A DNA stretch of 43,533 nt from Acidimicrobiales bacterium. Its GTDB lineage: Bacteria; Actinomycetota; Acidimicrobiia; Acidimicrobiales; RAAP-2. Position 1 is the first letter of the stretch. Each line of letters begins with the position of its first letter. The translations under genes were made by a program, and so were the position numbers. Below, piece after piece: positions 1-8,412 of this stretch. The stretch lies in assembly GCA_017883045.1 (NCBI GenBank), contig JADGOJ010000008.1, forward strand, positions 1-43,533, written 5' to 3'. Below the pieces are notes generated by a model, which was not told where the DNA came from, did not search any database, and saw nothing but the letters and a program-made list of their open reading frames with translations.

Positions 1-1
1 C

Positions 2-1528
2 ATCGACACGGCACTCGCCGAACTCGCCACGCGTGGCGGCATCGATCAGAACCAGACCCTCGCCTACGACCTGGCCCACGCGGCCAGCGCGGTCGCCACG
101 GCGCGCGCGTGTCTCGACTACGCGGCCACGGGCGAGGTCGAGGCGCGGCTGGTCGCCGCGTTCCTCGCCCTCGCGCTGAGCGATCTCGCCACGCGCGTCC
201 TCGGCCGAGAGGCACTCTGGGGCGTGGGCCACGACTGGTTCGAGCCGTTCGCGGGCTTCGTCGCGATCTACCGCGACCCGAAGTTCGTCTCGACGCTCGC
301 CGAGACCCCCGGGGAGAGGCACCTCGGCCAGGACTTCGAAATGGTCGCGGAACTGTTCCACCGCTTCGCCCTCGAACAGGTGCGCCCCCACGCCGAACAC
401 GTGCACCGGACCAACGGGGACATCCCCGAGTCCATCATCACCGGACTTGGCGAGCTCGGCGGGTTCGGCCTGTCGGTGCCCGAGGCCTTCGGCGGCTTCG
501 CGACGGGTGGCGTGTCCGAGTACCTCGGCATGGTCGTCGCGACCGAGGAGCTGTCGTGGGGAGGACTCGGCATCGGCGGGTCCTTGATCACGCGGCCCGA
601 GATCATGACGCGCGCCCTGTTGAACGGCGGCACGCAGGAACAGAAGGAGCGCTGGCTGCCGCGCGTGGCCTCGGGCGAGGTCCTGGCCGCGATCGCGGTG
701 ACCGAACCGGACTTCGGCAGCGACGTCGCCGGATTGAACACGGTGGCCACCAAGACCGCCGGCGGCTGGCTCATCAGCGGGACCAAGACCTGGTGCACCT
801 TCGCCGCACGCGCCGAGGTCCTGGTGCTGCTCGCGCGCACGAACCCCGACCGTTCGGCCGCCCACCGCGGGCTCTCGCTGTTCCTCGTGGAGAAGCCGCG
901 GGGCGAGAGCCACGGCTTCCTCTTCAGCCAGAAGAGAGGCGGTCGACTCGAGGGCCGGCCCATCGACACGCTGGGCTACCGCGGCATGCACTCCTACGAG
1001 CTGAGCCTCGACGACTGGTTCGTGCCCGACGAGGACCTGGTCGGTGGCGAGGCCGGGCTCGGCCGGGGCTTCTACTTCCAGATGGCCGGGTTCGAGAACG
1101 GGCGCATCCAGACCGCCGCACGCGCGGTCGGCGTGATGCAGGCGGCCTACGAGGCGGCCCTCAACTACGCGCGCGACCGCGTGGTGTTCGGCGAAGCGAT
1201 CATCGACTACGAGCTCACCAGGGTGAAACTCGGCACCATGGCGGCGATCATCCAGTGTTCGCGCCAGTTCGCGCTCGAGGTGGGCCGCCTGATGGGCCGC
1301 GGCGGCGGGGCGATGGAGGCGTCGATGGCCAAGGCCTACGTCTGCCGGGCGGCGGAGTGGGTCACCCGCGAGGCGATGCAGATCCACGGCGGCATGGGCT
1401 ACGCCGAGGAGTACCCCGTCAGTCGCTACTTCGTCGACGCGAGGGTGCTGTCGATCTTCGAGGGCGCCGACGAGACGCTGTGTCTGAAGGTCGTCGCCCG
1501 CAGGCTCCTCGACGACGTCGCCAAGTAG
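2..1528 (+). CDS. Acyl-CoA dehydrogenase, 5'-truncated by window edge
   Basis: Flavoprotein that oxidises an acyl-CoA to the 2-enoyl-CoA and passes electrons to ETF. The frame is open from base 2, so 508 codons are visible and the real start lies outside the window. The first 100 or so residues are a helical segment ahead of the usual N-terminal domain. The canonical fold follows: LFHRFALEQVRPHAEHV, the FAD/substrate segment AIAVTEPDFGSDVAG, and the C-terminal helices with MQIHGGMGYAEEYPVSRYF and FEGADETLCLKV. The EGADE stretch replaces the more common YEGTNQ. The extra N-terminal segment makes it longer than the roughly 380-400 aa of typical short-chain enzymes. Its stop abuts the convergent nickel permease gene. 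Substrate chain length cannot be told. Confidence 0.9.
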   Translation: MDTALAELATRGGIDQNQTLAYDLAHAASAVATARACLDYAATGEVEARLVAAFLALALSDLATRVLGREALWGVGHDWFEPFAGFVAIYRDPKFVSTLAETPGERHLGQDFEMVAELFHRFALEQVRPHAEHVHRTNGDIPESIITGLGELGGFGLSVPEAFGGFATGGVSEYLGMVVATEELSWGGLGIGGSLITRPEIMTRALLNGGTQEQKERWLPRVASGEVLAAIAVTEPDFGSDVAGLNTVATKTAGGWLISGTKTWCTFAARAEVLVLLARTNPDRSAAHRGLSLFLVEKPRGESHGFLFSQKRGGRLEGRPIDTLGYRGMHSYELSLDDWFVPDEDLVGGEAGLGRGFYFQMAGFENGRIQTAARAVGVMQAAYEAALNYARDRVVFGEAIIDYELTRVKLGTMAAIIQCSRQFALEVGRLMGRGGGAMEASMAKAYVCRAAEWVTREAMQIHGGMGYAEEYPVSRYFVDARVLSIFEGADETLCLKVVARRLLDDVAK

Positions 1529-2728
1529 TCAGTCGCCGTCGATCGTGAAGGGGCGGTGGACCGCACCGAGGGTGATGCCGGCCGAGTGCAGGTCGAGCCG
1601 CTCGCCGCGGGTCCGTTGGGCCTTCAGCGCGGCTCGCTCCCAACGCTCCTCGACCTTGCCGTAGCGCCAGTAGAGCAGCGCGAACGCCCACACGCCGACG
1701 AAGAGGCCCACGATCGTGAAGCCGGCGGAGTTGATGTTGAAGTGCGCCGCGTAGCTCCAAAGCCCGCCCGTGAGCTTGAGCTGGTTCGCGAGCACCTGGA
1801 GCAGCTCGAGGGTGCCGATGTAGAAGGCGACGAAGACGCTCAGCCCGGTGATGGCGATGTTGTAATAGACCTTGCGCACGGGCTTGGAGAAGGCCCACCC
1901 GTAGGCGAAGTTCATGAACGACCCGTCGATGGTGTCGAGCAGGCTCATGCCGGCAGCGAACAGGATCGGCAGGCTGAGTATCGCCCAGAACGGCAGCCCG
2001 GCCGCGACCGCGGTGCCGGCGAGGACGAGGAATGCGACCTCGGTGAAGGTGTCGAAGCCCAGTCCGAACAGCACACCCAGGGGGTACATCTTCCACGACT
2101 CGTCGATGGAGCGCGCGACGGGGCCGAAGAAGCGCATCATGAAGCCGCGCGAGTTGAGGTGCTTCTCCAGCTCCGAGTCGTCGAACCGGCCCTGGCGCAT
2201 CTGCACGAAGAGCCGGACGATCCCCCACAGGATGATCAGGTTGAGCGTCGCGATCAGATAGAGGAATCCCCCCGAGACGATCGTGCCGACGAGCGTGCCG
2301 TAGTGGTGCAGCGGCGAGTTGGCGTTCTGCACCTGCGTGCCCAACGCCTTGGCGCCGAGTCCGAGCAAGACCGTGAGGGCGAAGACGACCGAGGAGTGAC
2401 CCAGTGAGAAGAAGAACCCGACCGACATCGGGCGCTTGCCCTCGGACATGAACTTGCGCGTGGTGTTGTCGATCGCCGCGATGTGATCGGCGTCGAACGC
2501 GTGACGCATGCCCAGCGTGTAGGCCAGCACCCCGGTGCCGACTCCCAGCATCTTGCCGGTGCCCGCTCCGTAGTGGCGACTCGACGCGACGAAGAGGATC
2601 GCGAAACCGACCACGTGCAGCAGGGCGATGAAGCCGAACATGCCGTTCAGCTTTCGCCACTCCCCCGGCGTGAACGAGGCGCGCACCCGGCTGCGTCGCG
2701 TTGATCGGTCGACGGTCGCAGTGGCCAT
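1529..2728 (-). CDS. Nickel/cobalt transporter, HoxN/HupN/NixA (NiCoT) family
   Basis: Membrane permease for Ni2+ or Co2+ uptake. The family signature is clear: RHAFDADHIAAIDNTTRK in the second membrane segment, which supplies metal-binding His and Asp residues, then FFFSLGHSSVVF, then a series of hydrophobic segments (about eight in all). The ATG at 2728 gives 399 aa; a GTG two codons upstream (2734) is an alternative, and no strong ribosome site decides between them. The gene stands alone, convergent with the acyl-CoA dehydrogenase and ending next to its stop. It is preceded by a 19-bp imperfect dyad (2740-2758), a candidate metal-responsive operator. Nickel or cobalt preference cannot be read from sequence alone. 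Confidence 0.92.
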   Translation of the reverse strand: MATATVDRSTRRSRVRASFTPGEWRKLNGMFGFIALLHVVGFAILFVASSRHYGAGTGKMLGVGTGVLAYTLGMRHAFDADHIAAIDNTTRKFMSEGKRPMSVGFFFSLGHSSVVFALTVLLGLGAKALGTQVQNANSPLHHYGTLVGTIVSGGFLYLIATLNLIILWGIVRLFVQMRQGRFDDSELEKHLNSRGFMMRFFGPVARSIDESWKMYPLGVLFGLGFDTFTEVAFLVLAGTAVAAGLPFWAILSLPILFAAGMSLLDTIDGSFMNFAYGWAFSKPVRKVYYNIAITGLSVFVAFYIGTLELLQVLANQLKLTGGLWSYAAHFNINSAGFTIVGLFVGVWAFALLYWRYGKVEERWERAALKAQRTRGERLDLHSAGITLGAVHRPFTIDGD

Positions 2729-2739
2729 GGTCACAACCT

Positions 2740-2758
2740 AATAGGAGCACATCCCATT
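2740..2758. promoter_or_regulatory. Imperfect dyad upstream of the nickel/cobalt permease
   Basis: AATAGGA and TCCCATT form 7-bp arms (6 of 7 pairs match) around GCACA, about 12 bp upstream of the permease start. Position and symmetry would suit a repressor site such as a metalloregulator, but no regulator gene is adjacent. Inference only. Confidence 0.3.
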
Positions 2759-2778
2759 AAGACGTGACGGCTTCGTGA

Positions 2779-3717
2779 CTACCTGTCGGTGCGCTTCATC
2801 CCTGACCGCTGGCCCCGGGCGACGAAGGAGTTCGCGATCTTCGCCGAGGCCTCGTCGATCATCTCGTCACCGAACATCACGGCCCCCGTGTGGTCCTTCT
2901 CGGTCGCCACCCGGTAGGCGTCGAGGATGTCGTAGGACTTGTCGAACATCTCCTGGCTCGGCGAGTAGACCTCGTTCAAGACCAGGGCCTGGTCCGGGGT
3001 CAGCGCCCACTTGCCGTCGAAGCCGTACGACGCCGAGATCGTGGCGGCGAAGCGCAGTGCGTCGAGGTCGCGCACCTTCAAGAACGGCCCGTCGATGACG
3101 TGCAGCCCGTTGGCACGTCCTGCCATGAGGATTTTTGCAAAGACGTAGCTGAAGGGATTCGACGGGGCGTCGTGGATCGTCTCGTCGATGGTCGTCACCG
3201 GCATCCCGATCGAGGCCGCGAAGTCCGCCGGCCCGAAGACGATCGATTCGAGGCGCGCGGACGCGGCGCAGATCTCCTCGACGTTGATGAGCCCCCGGGC
3301 GGTCTCGATCTGGGCCTCGATGCCGATGTGGCCGACCTCGAGTCCGGCGTTCTTCTCGACCTGGGTCAACAACAGGTCCATCGCCACCACGTCCGAGGCG
3401 CTCTCGACCTTGGGCATCATGATCTCGTCGAGGCGCGGGCCGGCGTTGCCGACGACGTCGATGACGTCACCGTAGGTCCACGGGGTGTCCCACGCGTTCA
3501 CGCGTACGCACAGCACCCGGTCGTCCCAGTCGAGCGTGCGAATGGCGTCGACCACCTTGGCGCGAGCGGCGACCTTCTCGTTGGGCGCCACCGAGTCCTC
3601 GAGGTCGAGGAACGAGAAGTCGGTCGTCGCCGTGGGCGCCTTGGCGAGGAACCGGCTGGACGACCCCGGCGTGGAGAGGCAGGAACGACGGGGAAGGTCT
3701 CGTGAGCGCTTGGACAT
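2779..3717 (-). CDS. HpcH/HpaI aldolase/citrate lyase family protein (CitE/malyl-CoA lyase-like)
   Basis: A 312-aa TIM-barrel lyase of the CitE/Mcl group, which makes or cleaves C-C bonds of CoA thioesters such as malyl-CoA or citramalyl-CoA using Mg2+. Visible signatures are RRSCLSTPGSSSRFLAKA near the N-terminus, FLDLEDSVAPNEK (acidic metal-site region), an Arg in VNAWDTPW, IEAQIETARGLINVEEI (metal-binding Glu) and IVFGPADFAASIG. I start at ATG 3717 because the family homology begins at once after it; a start at 3744 would add nine residues without homology. It is monocistronic between the nickel permease and the divergent NlpC/P60 gene. A mesaconyl/malyl-CoA lyase role in the ethylmalonyl-CoA pathway is possible, and a crotonyl-CoA carboxylase/reductase lies far away at 28.3 kb, but citramalyl-CoA or 3-hydroxy-3-methylglutaryl-type substrates are equally open. 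Confidence 0.85.
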   Translation of the reverse strand: MSKRSRDLPRRSCLSTPGSSSRFLAKAPTATTDFSFLDLEDSVAPNEKVAARAKVVDAIRTLDWDDRVLCVRVNAWDTPWTYGDVIDVVGNAGPRLDEIMMPKVESASDVVAMDLLLTQVEKNAGLEVGHIGIEAQIETARGLINVEEICAASARLESIVFGPADFAASIGMPVTTIDETIHDAPSNPFSYVFAKILMAGRANGLHVIDGPFLKVRDLDALRFAATISASYGFDGKWALTPDQALVLNEVYSPSQEMFDKSYDILDAYRVATEKDHTGAVMFGDEMIDEASAKIANSFVARGQRSGMKRTDR

Positions 3718-3868
3718 GCGCCCGAGCCTATTCTCGGACGCCACGGGCCACGAGCGACCGGATTCCTCAACGTAACGCAGAAGCTTTCACCCCTTGTGAC
3801 CAGGTACTTCAGAACTTCTTACTGACTCGGCCGGCCCTCGGGGCGGCCTTTGCCGGTAGGGTTGTCGC
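3718..3868. promoter_or_regulatory. Divergent intergenic region, promoters presumed
   Basis: This 151-bp gap lies between two divergent genes and must hold both start regions. A GC-rich stretch around 3829-3852 could form a hairpin. No consensus -35/-10 pair is convincing. Confidence 0.3.
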
Positions 3869-4975
3869 GTGACAAACGCCGTGCGCGAAGCGCCTCCGAC
3901 GCTACGGCCGGCAGGGGGACTTGAGCCGTTCCGATGGATCGCTTCCATGCTGGCTGTCGTCGCACTGTGTCTCAGCACGGTGGCTGTCTCACCACGTCCC
4001 TCGGCCGCGGCCGGTCTGTCGTCGGATCGCGCGCAGGCGACGACCCTGCTCAATCAGATCAACACGATCAACGGCCAGGTCGAGCGACTCAGCCAGAAGT
4101 TCGACCAAGCCACGATCAAGTTGAACAAGATCCGCAACGAGATCATCAACACCAAGGCCGTCGTGGCGGGCATCAAGGACAAGGTCGCCAAGGGCACTCT
4201 CCAACTGCGGTCCGACGCGGTCTTCGCCTACGTGACCAACGGCTCGGCGGCGAGCAACAATCCCCTCTTCACCCCTAACGCCTCCAAGGCGGGCGCCACC
4301 AACGTCTACAACCGGTTGGCCGAGGGCAACATCGCCACGACCCTCGCCGACCTGAAGAACTACCGGATCAAGTTGACCAAGGAACGCAGCCTGTTGGCCG
4401 CCGAGGACGCTCAGGCCGCCGCCGCAACGAGGGCCGCCGCCGGTTCGTTCCACTCGGCCAAGCTCCTCCAGGCGAAGCTCAAGAACGCGCTCGCGCAGGT
4501 GAAGGGCCAGATCGCCACCTTCATCGCCCAGGCCCAGGCTGCGGCGGCCGCCAAGGACGCCAGCACCCTGCAGGCCGCCTCGCCGAGCAGTTCGAGCTTC
4601 CCCGCCCCACCACCGAACTCCCGCGCGAACATCGCCGTCAACGCTGCGATGTCCTACATCGGCGTGTGGTACCAGTGGGGCGGGGCCAGCCGCTCCGGCG
4701 TCGACTGCTCGGGACTGACCATGCTGGCCTACGACGCGGCGGGCATCTCCCTGAGCCACTACTCCGGAGCGCAGTGGAACGAGACGATGCGCGTGCCGCT
4801 CTACGACATCCAGCCCGGCGACATCCTCTTCTACGGATACCACGGCGACGAACACGTGGCGATGTACGTCGGTCGCGGCCAGATGATCGAGGCGGAGATG
4901 ACCGGCACGCGCGTGCACATCGTGCCGGTGCGCCTCGGATACGGATTCGCTGGTCTCGGTCGCCCCCGGGCCTAG
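3869..4975 (+). CDS. Secreted NlpC/P60 peptidoglycan endopeptidase (RipA-like) with N-terminal coiled coil
   Basis: Predicted cell-wall hydrolase of 368 aa that cuts peptide stems of peptidoglycan. Domains in order: a short basic leader and hydrophobic signal segment (about residues 28-50, ending in RPSAAA); a long coiled coil (about 55-115, with LLNQINTINGQVERLSQK) continuing as Ala/Gln-rich helix to about 235; a Pro/Ser linker (SPSSSSFPAPPPNS); and a C-terminal NlpC/P60 domain. The catalytic Cys lies in GVDCSGLTMLAYDAAG and the catalytic His in EHVAMYVGRGQMIEA. The coiled coil plus NlpC/P60 layout is the RipA/CwlO pattern, where the coil keeps the enzyme autoinhibited until FtsEX-type activation. 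Start is GTG 3869. An Lgt-like gene begins two bases after its stop, so the two are probably cotranscribed. Confidence 0.9.
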   Translation: MTNAVREAPPTLRPAGGLEPFRWIASMLAVVALCLSTVAVSPRPSAAAGLSSDRAQATTLLNQINTINGQVERLSQKFDQATIKLNKIRNEIINTKAVVAGIKDKVAKGTLQLRSDAVFAYVTNGSAASNNPLFTPNASKAGATNVYNRLAEGNIATTLADLKNYRIKLTKERSLLAAEDAQAAAATRAAAGSFHSAKLLQAKLKNALAQVKGQIATFIAQAQAAAAAKDASTLQAASPSSSSFPAPPPNSRANIAVNAAMSYIGVWYQWGGASRSGVDCSGLTMLAYDAAGISLSHYSGAQWNETMRVPLYDIQPGDILFYGYHGDEHVAMYVGRGQMIEAEMTGTRVHIVPVRLGYGFAGLGRPRA

Positions 4976-4977
4976 GC

Positions 4978-5748
4978 GTGTCGGGCGTACCAACCTCGTT
5001 CCACCTCGGTCCCTTCGTCTTCCACCTCTACGGCCTCGGTCTGGCGATCGCGGCGTACGTCACCTACCTCTACGCGCGACGTCGCCTGACCCGCGCTGAG
5101 TTCGACGTCGAGCCGTTCGGCCGCCTCGCCGCCGTGTTGATCGTGGCGGGACTGATCGGCGCGCGCCTGGCCAACGTCGCCACGAACTGGCCCTACTACT
5201 CGGGCCATCCCGCGCGCTGGTTCGCCGTCTGGCAGGGCGGGCTCGCCAGCTTCGGCGGACTGGCCCTCGCCGTGCCGGTCGGCCTGTACCTCCAGCGCCG
5301 GTGGTGGCCGGACTCCTCCCTGGCCCGCTTCAGCGACGCGCTCGTGCCGGCGCTGGTCGCGGGCTGGGCCCTCGGGCGCGTGCTGGGGCCGCAGTTCATG
5401 GTGAACGGAGGCGGGCACCTCACCCATCAGTGGTTCGGACTGCACTACGCGGGTCAGGTCGGCAAGCGCGTCCCGGTGCCCCTCATACAGGGGACCGAGG
5501 ACGGACTGCTCTGGCTGGGCCTGCTGGGACTCGAGAGGCTGCGACCGGGCAGGCACCTCGGGGTCGTGACCGGCGTCGCGATGTTCGTCTGGGGAGTCGT
5601 GCGGTCGCTCGACGAGAGGCTCCTGCTCGGTCAGCAGTCCCACAGCGGATCGGTGGGCGTGCAGATCGCTGGGCTCGCGCTCGCGCTCGCGGGGCTGGTC
5701 CTCGTGGTTCGCCAGACTAGAGCAGCGCGTTCCACTCTGCATCGTTGA
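4978..5748 (+). CDS. Prolipoprotein diacylglyceryl transferase (Lgt) family, divergent
   Basis: Integral membrane protein of 256 aa related to Lgt, which moves diacylglycerol from phosphatidylglycerol onto the lipobox Cys of prolipoproteins. Recognisable parts are the N-terminal FHLGPFVFHLYGLGLAIAAY, GARLANVATNWPYY, WQGGLASFGGLALAVPVGL (the usual GGL-x-x-x-GG block) and ALGRVLGPQFMVNGGGH at the place of the GRxGNFxNGE signature. That signature is clearly altered, and the usual P-x-x-L-Y-E is replaced by VPVPLIQGTEDGLLW. About seven hydrophobic segments are visible. GTG 4978 is chosen because the homology begins directly after it and it lies two bases after the upstream stop. The divergence leaves open whether it is the housekeeping Lgt or a specialised paralogue. 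Its 3' end overlaps the convergent gene by 32 bp. Confidence 0.72.
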   Translation: MSGVPTSFHLGPFVFHLYGLGLAIAAYVTYLYARRRLTRAEFDVEPFGRLAAVLIVAGLIGARLANVATNWPYYSGHPARWFAVWQGGLASFGGLALAVPVGLYLQRRWWPDSSLARFSDALVPALVAGWALGRVLGPQFMVNGGGHLTHQWFGLHYAGQVGKRVPVPLIQGTEDGLLWLGLLGLERLRPGRHLGVVTGVAMFVWGVVRSLDERLLLGQQSHSGSVGVQIAGLALALAGLVLVVRQTRAARSTLHR

Positions 5749-6733
5749 GTTGCCCAAGGCGTTCGAGCGACCCCGACGAGACGCTCACCGGGGTCCGGGT
5801 GTCGTCGATGTAGCAGACGTGGTCGAGACCGAGCCGGCGCCACGCCTGGAACACGTGGCGAGCGGGCGCCGGGCCGGTGTAGATGGCGCGCGCCAGGATC
5901 GCGTCGTCGCTCGCCGCCACGACCAACGCCGGGCGCTCCTTCGACTTCTGCTCGGGCAGCAACGGATCGACGGCGTCGAAGGGGACCTCGGCCAGCACCA
6001 CCCAGCCGACCAGGGGGTGGTCGGGGCGGAACCGCTCGAGTTCCATCGGCGTGAAGGGGATCGCGCGCCGCGGCGTGGTTGAAGGGACGGCCGGTGCCGT
6101 GGGCCGCTCGGGAGCCGGCGCAGCCGGCTTCTCGCCGCGCTTGGCCTTCACCGGTCGTGCCGGGCGCACCGACGACGGACCCTTCTTGCGCTGCTTCTCC
6201 TGCTCGCGCCGGACGCGGCGCTGCTCGCGGACCTGGGGATCGACCTCCTTGGGAGCCAAGAGCGACGTGGTCACGACCGCCTCGGGAAGCTGGGGCAGCT
6301 CGAAGTCCTTGCGCTCGTCCAAGAGACGGCGGCAGTGCGGTCCCGCGGGGAACTCCTCGGCGATCGCGAAGGCCAAGAGTGCGACGATGTCGTCGTTCGT
6401 CGAACCGTCAGCGAGCAACTGGTCGACGGCCGTGCCGAGCTGGTCGTACGAGGGGTTGTCGGCGTGGTCGCCCAACGCGTCGACGACCTTCTCGAGTGGC
6501 GTCATCGCCAGCAGTTCGAGCAGTCCCCGCAACGCGGCGACGGGGGCGGTCGCGGCGAACGTCGTGACGTCACGACGCTGCTGCAGGTTGCGCAACGGAA
6601 TGCCCACCACGGCGCTGATCTTGCCGTGGCCACGAAGGTCGAGAGAGTCGACGGCGCCCAGCACCTTGGACTCGTCGATCTTCAAGAAGGCGCGCCGGAT
6701 GATCTCTGTCGGACTACTGGTACTCGGGGACAT
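5717..6733 (-). CDS. Conserved hypothetical protein, possible MazF/PemK-like C-terminal domain
   Basis: Unrecognised 338-aa protein. Residues 1 to about 155 look helical and soluble (IIRRAFLKIDESKVLGAVDSL, then LLELLAMTPLEKVVDALGD). Residues about 165-225 are a charged, Lys/Arg/Pro/Ala-rich low-complexity linker (REQRRVRREQEKQRKKG). The last 110 or so residues form a folded domain with WVVLAEVPFD, then KERPALVVAASDDAILARAIY and a C-terminal SSGSLERLGQLNDAEWNALL. The RPALVV strand after a basic loop, and the late LGxLxxxxW-like tail, recall the PemK/MazF barrel, but no toxin identity is proven and no antitoxin gene lies beside it. Coding across the whole frame is credible from composition. It is convergent with and overlaps the Lgt-like gene by 32 bp. 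Confidence 0.7.
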   Translation of the reverse strand: MSPSTSSPTEIIRRAFLKIDESKVLGAVDSLDLRGHGKISAVVGIPLRNLQQRRDVTTFAATAPVAALRGLLELLAMTPLEKVVDALGDHADNPSYDQLGTAVDQLLADGSTNDDIVALLAFAIAEEFPAGPHCRRLLDERKDFELPQLPEAVVTTSLLAPKEVDPQVREQRRVRREQEKQRKKGPSSVRPARPVKAKRGEKPAAPAPERPTAPAVPSTTPRRAIPFTPMELERFRPDHPLVGWVVLAEVPFDAVDPLLPEQKSKERPALVVAASDDAILARAIYTGPAPARHVFQAWRRLGLDHVCYIDDTRTPVSVSSGSLERLGQLNDAEWNALL

Positions 6734-7041
6734 GTCTTCCTAATTCACGAGGTGCTCGGGGTTGACCACCCATTGCGCCAGGTTCGCCCCCTCGTCGTGA
6801 GCGAAGTCACGACACCGGCACGAATCCCCGAGAGGAGGGCGCTTCTAGATGATCGGCCCCGCAACGAATGGTCATAAGCCACAATACTCGCGCCAATCGT
6901 CGCCACTCGTGAAGCAGCCGGTTCCAGCAACGCACCGACGGTGGATGCTCGACGCTCGCGTGGCGCGAGGTTCCCAGCGCACCGCCAATGCCCGTACCAT
7001 GGGAAGCGCACCGCCGCCCGACTTGCACCAAGGAGTTCCGC
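6734..7041. other. Intergenic region upstream of the DapA-family gene
   Basis: About 300 bases without a credible gene; small open frames here are unsupported by composition or homology. It must contain the divergent start regions of the flanking genes. A Shine-Dalgarno AAGGAG at 7030-7035 belongs to the next gene. I see nothing else convincing. Confidence 0.5.
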
Positions 7042-7956
7042 GTGTCGTCACACCGTGAGTTGTCCGGGGTCCTTCCGGTCATCCAAACGCCCTTCGACGA
7101 GGGTGGCGAGATCGACGGGCCCACGCTCGTCGACGAACTCCGGTGGGTGCTCGATCAAGGTGCGGCCGGGCTCGCGACGGGGATGGTCTCGGAGATCCTA
7201 CGTCTCTCAGACGCAGAGCGACACCAACTCAGCGAAGCCGTCGTCGGGGTCGCACTCGAGCGAGGTGCCCTGTCGGTGATCAGTTGCGGCGCCGAGAGCA
7301 CGAACTCGGCGCTCGCCCACGCCCGCCACGCCGAACGGGTCGGCGCCGACGCCATCATGGCGATCGCGCCGGTCTCGGTAGCGCTCGACGACGTGGGACT
7401 CTTCAGTTACTTCGCGCAGATCGCCGAAGCGACGTCAATCGCGCTGGTGGTCCAGGACGCCAGCGGCTACGTCGGGCGTCCGCTGAGCATCGATCTCCAG
7501 GTGAGACTGCTCGACGTCTACGGAGCGCGCCTCTACTTCAAGCCCGAGGCGCCGCCGATCGGCCAGCGGCTCTCGGCGCTGCGCGACGCCACCGGTGGCG
7601 AGGCGCGCATCTTCGAGGGGACCGGCGGAGCAGCCCTGGTCGACAGTTTCCGACGTGGCGTGGTGGGCACGATGCCGGGGGCGGAAGTCTGCTGGGCGAT
7701 CCAGAGGATGTGGGACTCGTTGCGAGCGGGTGATTGGGCGCTGGCCTACGACATCAACGAGCCCCTCGCGCTGCTCATCAACCTGCAGACGTCGGTCGAC
7801 TCATTCGTAGCGATCGAGAAGCACATCCTCGAGCGCCAGGGCGTCATCAGGTCGGCGAAGGCTCGCGGGCCCGTCAACTACGTCCTGGACGACGAGACGC
7901 GCGATGAGGTCGACCGTCTGGTCGAGCGGCTGCGTCTCGCGGCCCAACCGGGCTGA
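7042..7956 (+). CDS. DapA/KDG-aldolase superfamily protein (class I aldolase or hydro-lyase)
   Basis: TIM-barrel Schiff-base enzyme of 304 aa. GTG 7042 follows AAGGAG with a 6-base gap, which fixes the start. Seen: GVLPVIQTPFDEGGEID at the N-terminus, the Schiff-base Lys near residue 167 in ARLYFKPEAPP, and IFEGTGGAALVDSFRRGVVGTMPGAE in the C-terminal half. Two family features differ. The usual APxYY before the GL(x)xHF helix is APVSVALDDVGLFSYF here, so the catalytic Tyr of true dihydrodipicolinate synthase is absent at that place. The carboxylate-binding loop is VVQDASGYVG instead of the N-P-G type. It is therefore unlikely to be the lysine-pathway enzyme; aldolase or dehydratase activity on a sugar acid or an aromatic pyruvate is more likely. 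It stands alone. Confidence 0.85.
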   Translation: MSSHRELSGVLPVIQTPFDEGGEIDGPTLVDELRWVLDQGAAGLATGMVSEILRLSDAERHQLSEAVVGVALERGALSVISCGAESTNSALAHARHAERVGADAIMAIAPVSVALDDVGLFSYFAQIAEATSIALVVQDASGYVGRPLSIDLQVRLLDVYGARLYFKPEAPPIGQRLSALRDATGGEARIFEGTGGAALVDSFRRGVVGTMPGAEVCWAIQRMWDSLRAGDWALAYDINEPLALLINLQTSVDSFVAIEKHILERQGVIRSAKARGPVNYVLDDETRDEVDRLVERLRLAAQPG

Positions 7957-8412
7957 ACGGCGCCGCGTCGCCGCGCGACCTCGATGGAACTGCTTGGCGA
8001 GGTGCTCGGACTCGCGGGGGCCCGGAGGAAGCTGTCGATGCAGTCGGGCAGCTGCTCGTCCACGAGGTCGTTGCGCGAGATCTCAGGCTCACGTGGAGCG
8101 GGTGGCCCATACGATCGAGTCGGACGGCCTCGGTCACCGCTCGGTCGAGGATGGCGCGTCAACTGGGGCATCGACCCGGCGCGTTCGGCCAGTGGAATGA
8201 AGGTGTCCGGCTGCGGCACGCCGAGTACGCGATGGCGCCGGCGAGCGAGGGCCACCGCGAGCGGCGAACACCTCCGTGGCGTTGGCCGACCGAAACCTCA
8301 CTCATCTTGCCTTGGCGTGGGCTTGGACAAGGCCACCCAATTCGCGGTATGCGACACCGGCGATGCTGTCTGGCTCGTTCAGTCGATGCCAATCGACACG
8401 TAGGGTGACAAC
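7957..8412. other. Gene-free intergenic stretch
   Basis: About 455 bases. Several short frames cross it on both strands, but none has convincing codon bias, a ribosome site or recognisable homology. It may be decayed coding sequence. An AGGGTGA just upstream of 8413 is the likely ribosome site of the next gene. Confidence 0.4.

Noticed and set aside
109-1548. Long open frames antiparallel or out of frame to real genes (for example 109-1548, 1419-2750, 10749-11795, 15167-16318)
   Set aside because: Arg/Pro/Gly-rich translations typical of shadow frames in high-GC DNA; real genes with clear motifs occupy the same bases.
2779-3717. CitE/Mcl-like gene as part of the same ethylmalonyl-CoA operon as ccr
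   Set aside because: The genes are 25 kb apart in different genomic regions; only a general pathway link can be suggested.
7042-7956. Assignment as DapA of lysine synthesis
   Set aside because: The Tyr-containing APxYY segment is missing and the gene has no lysine-pathway neighbours.
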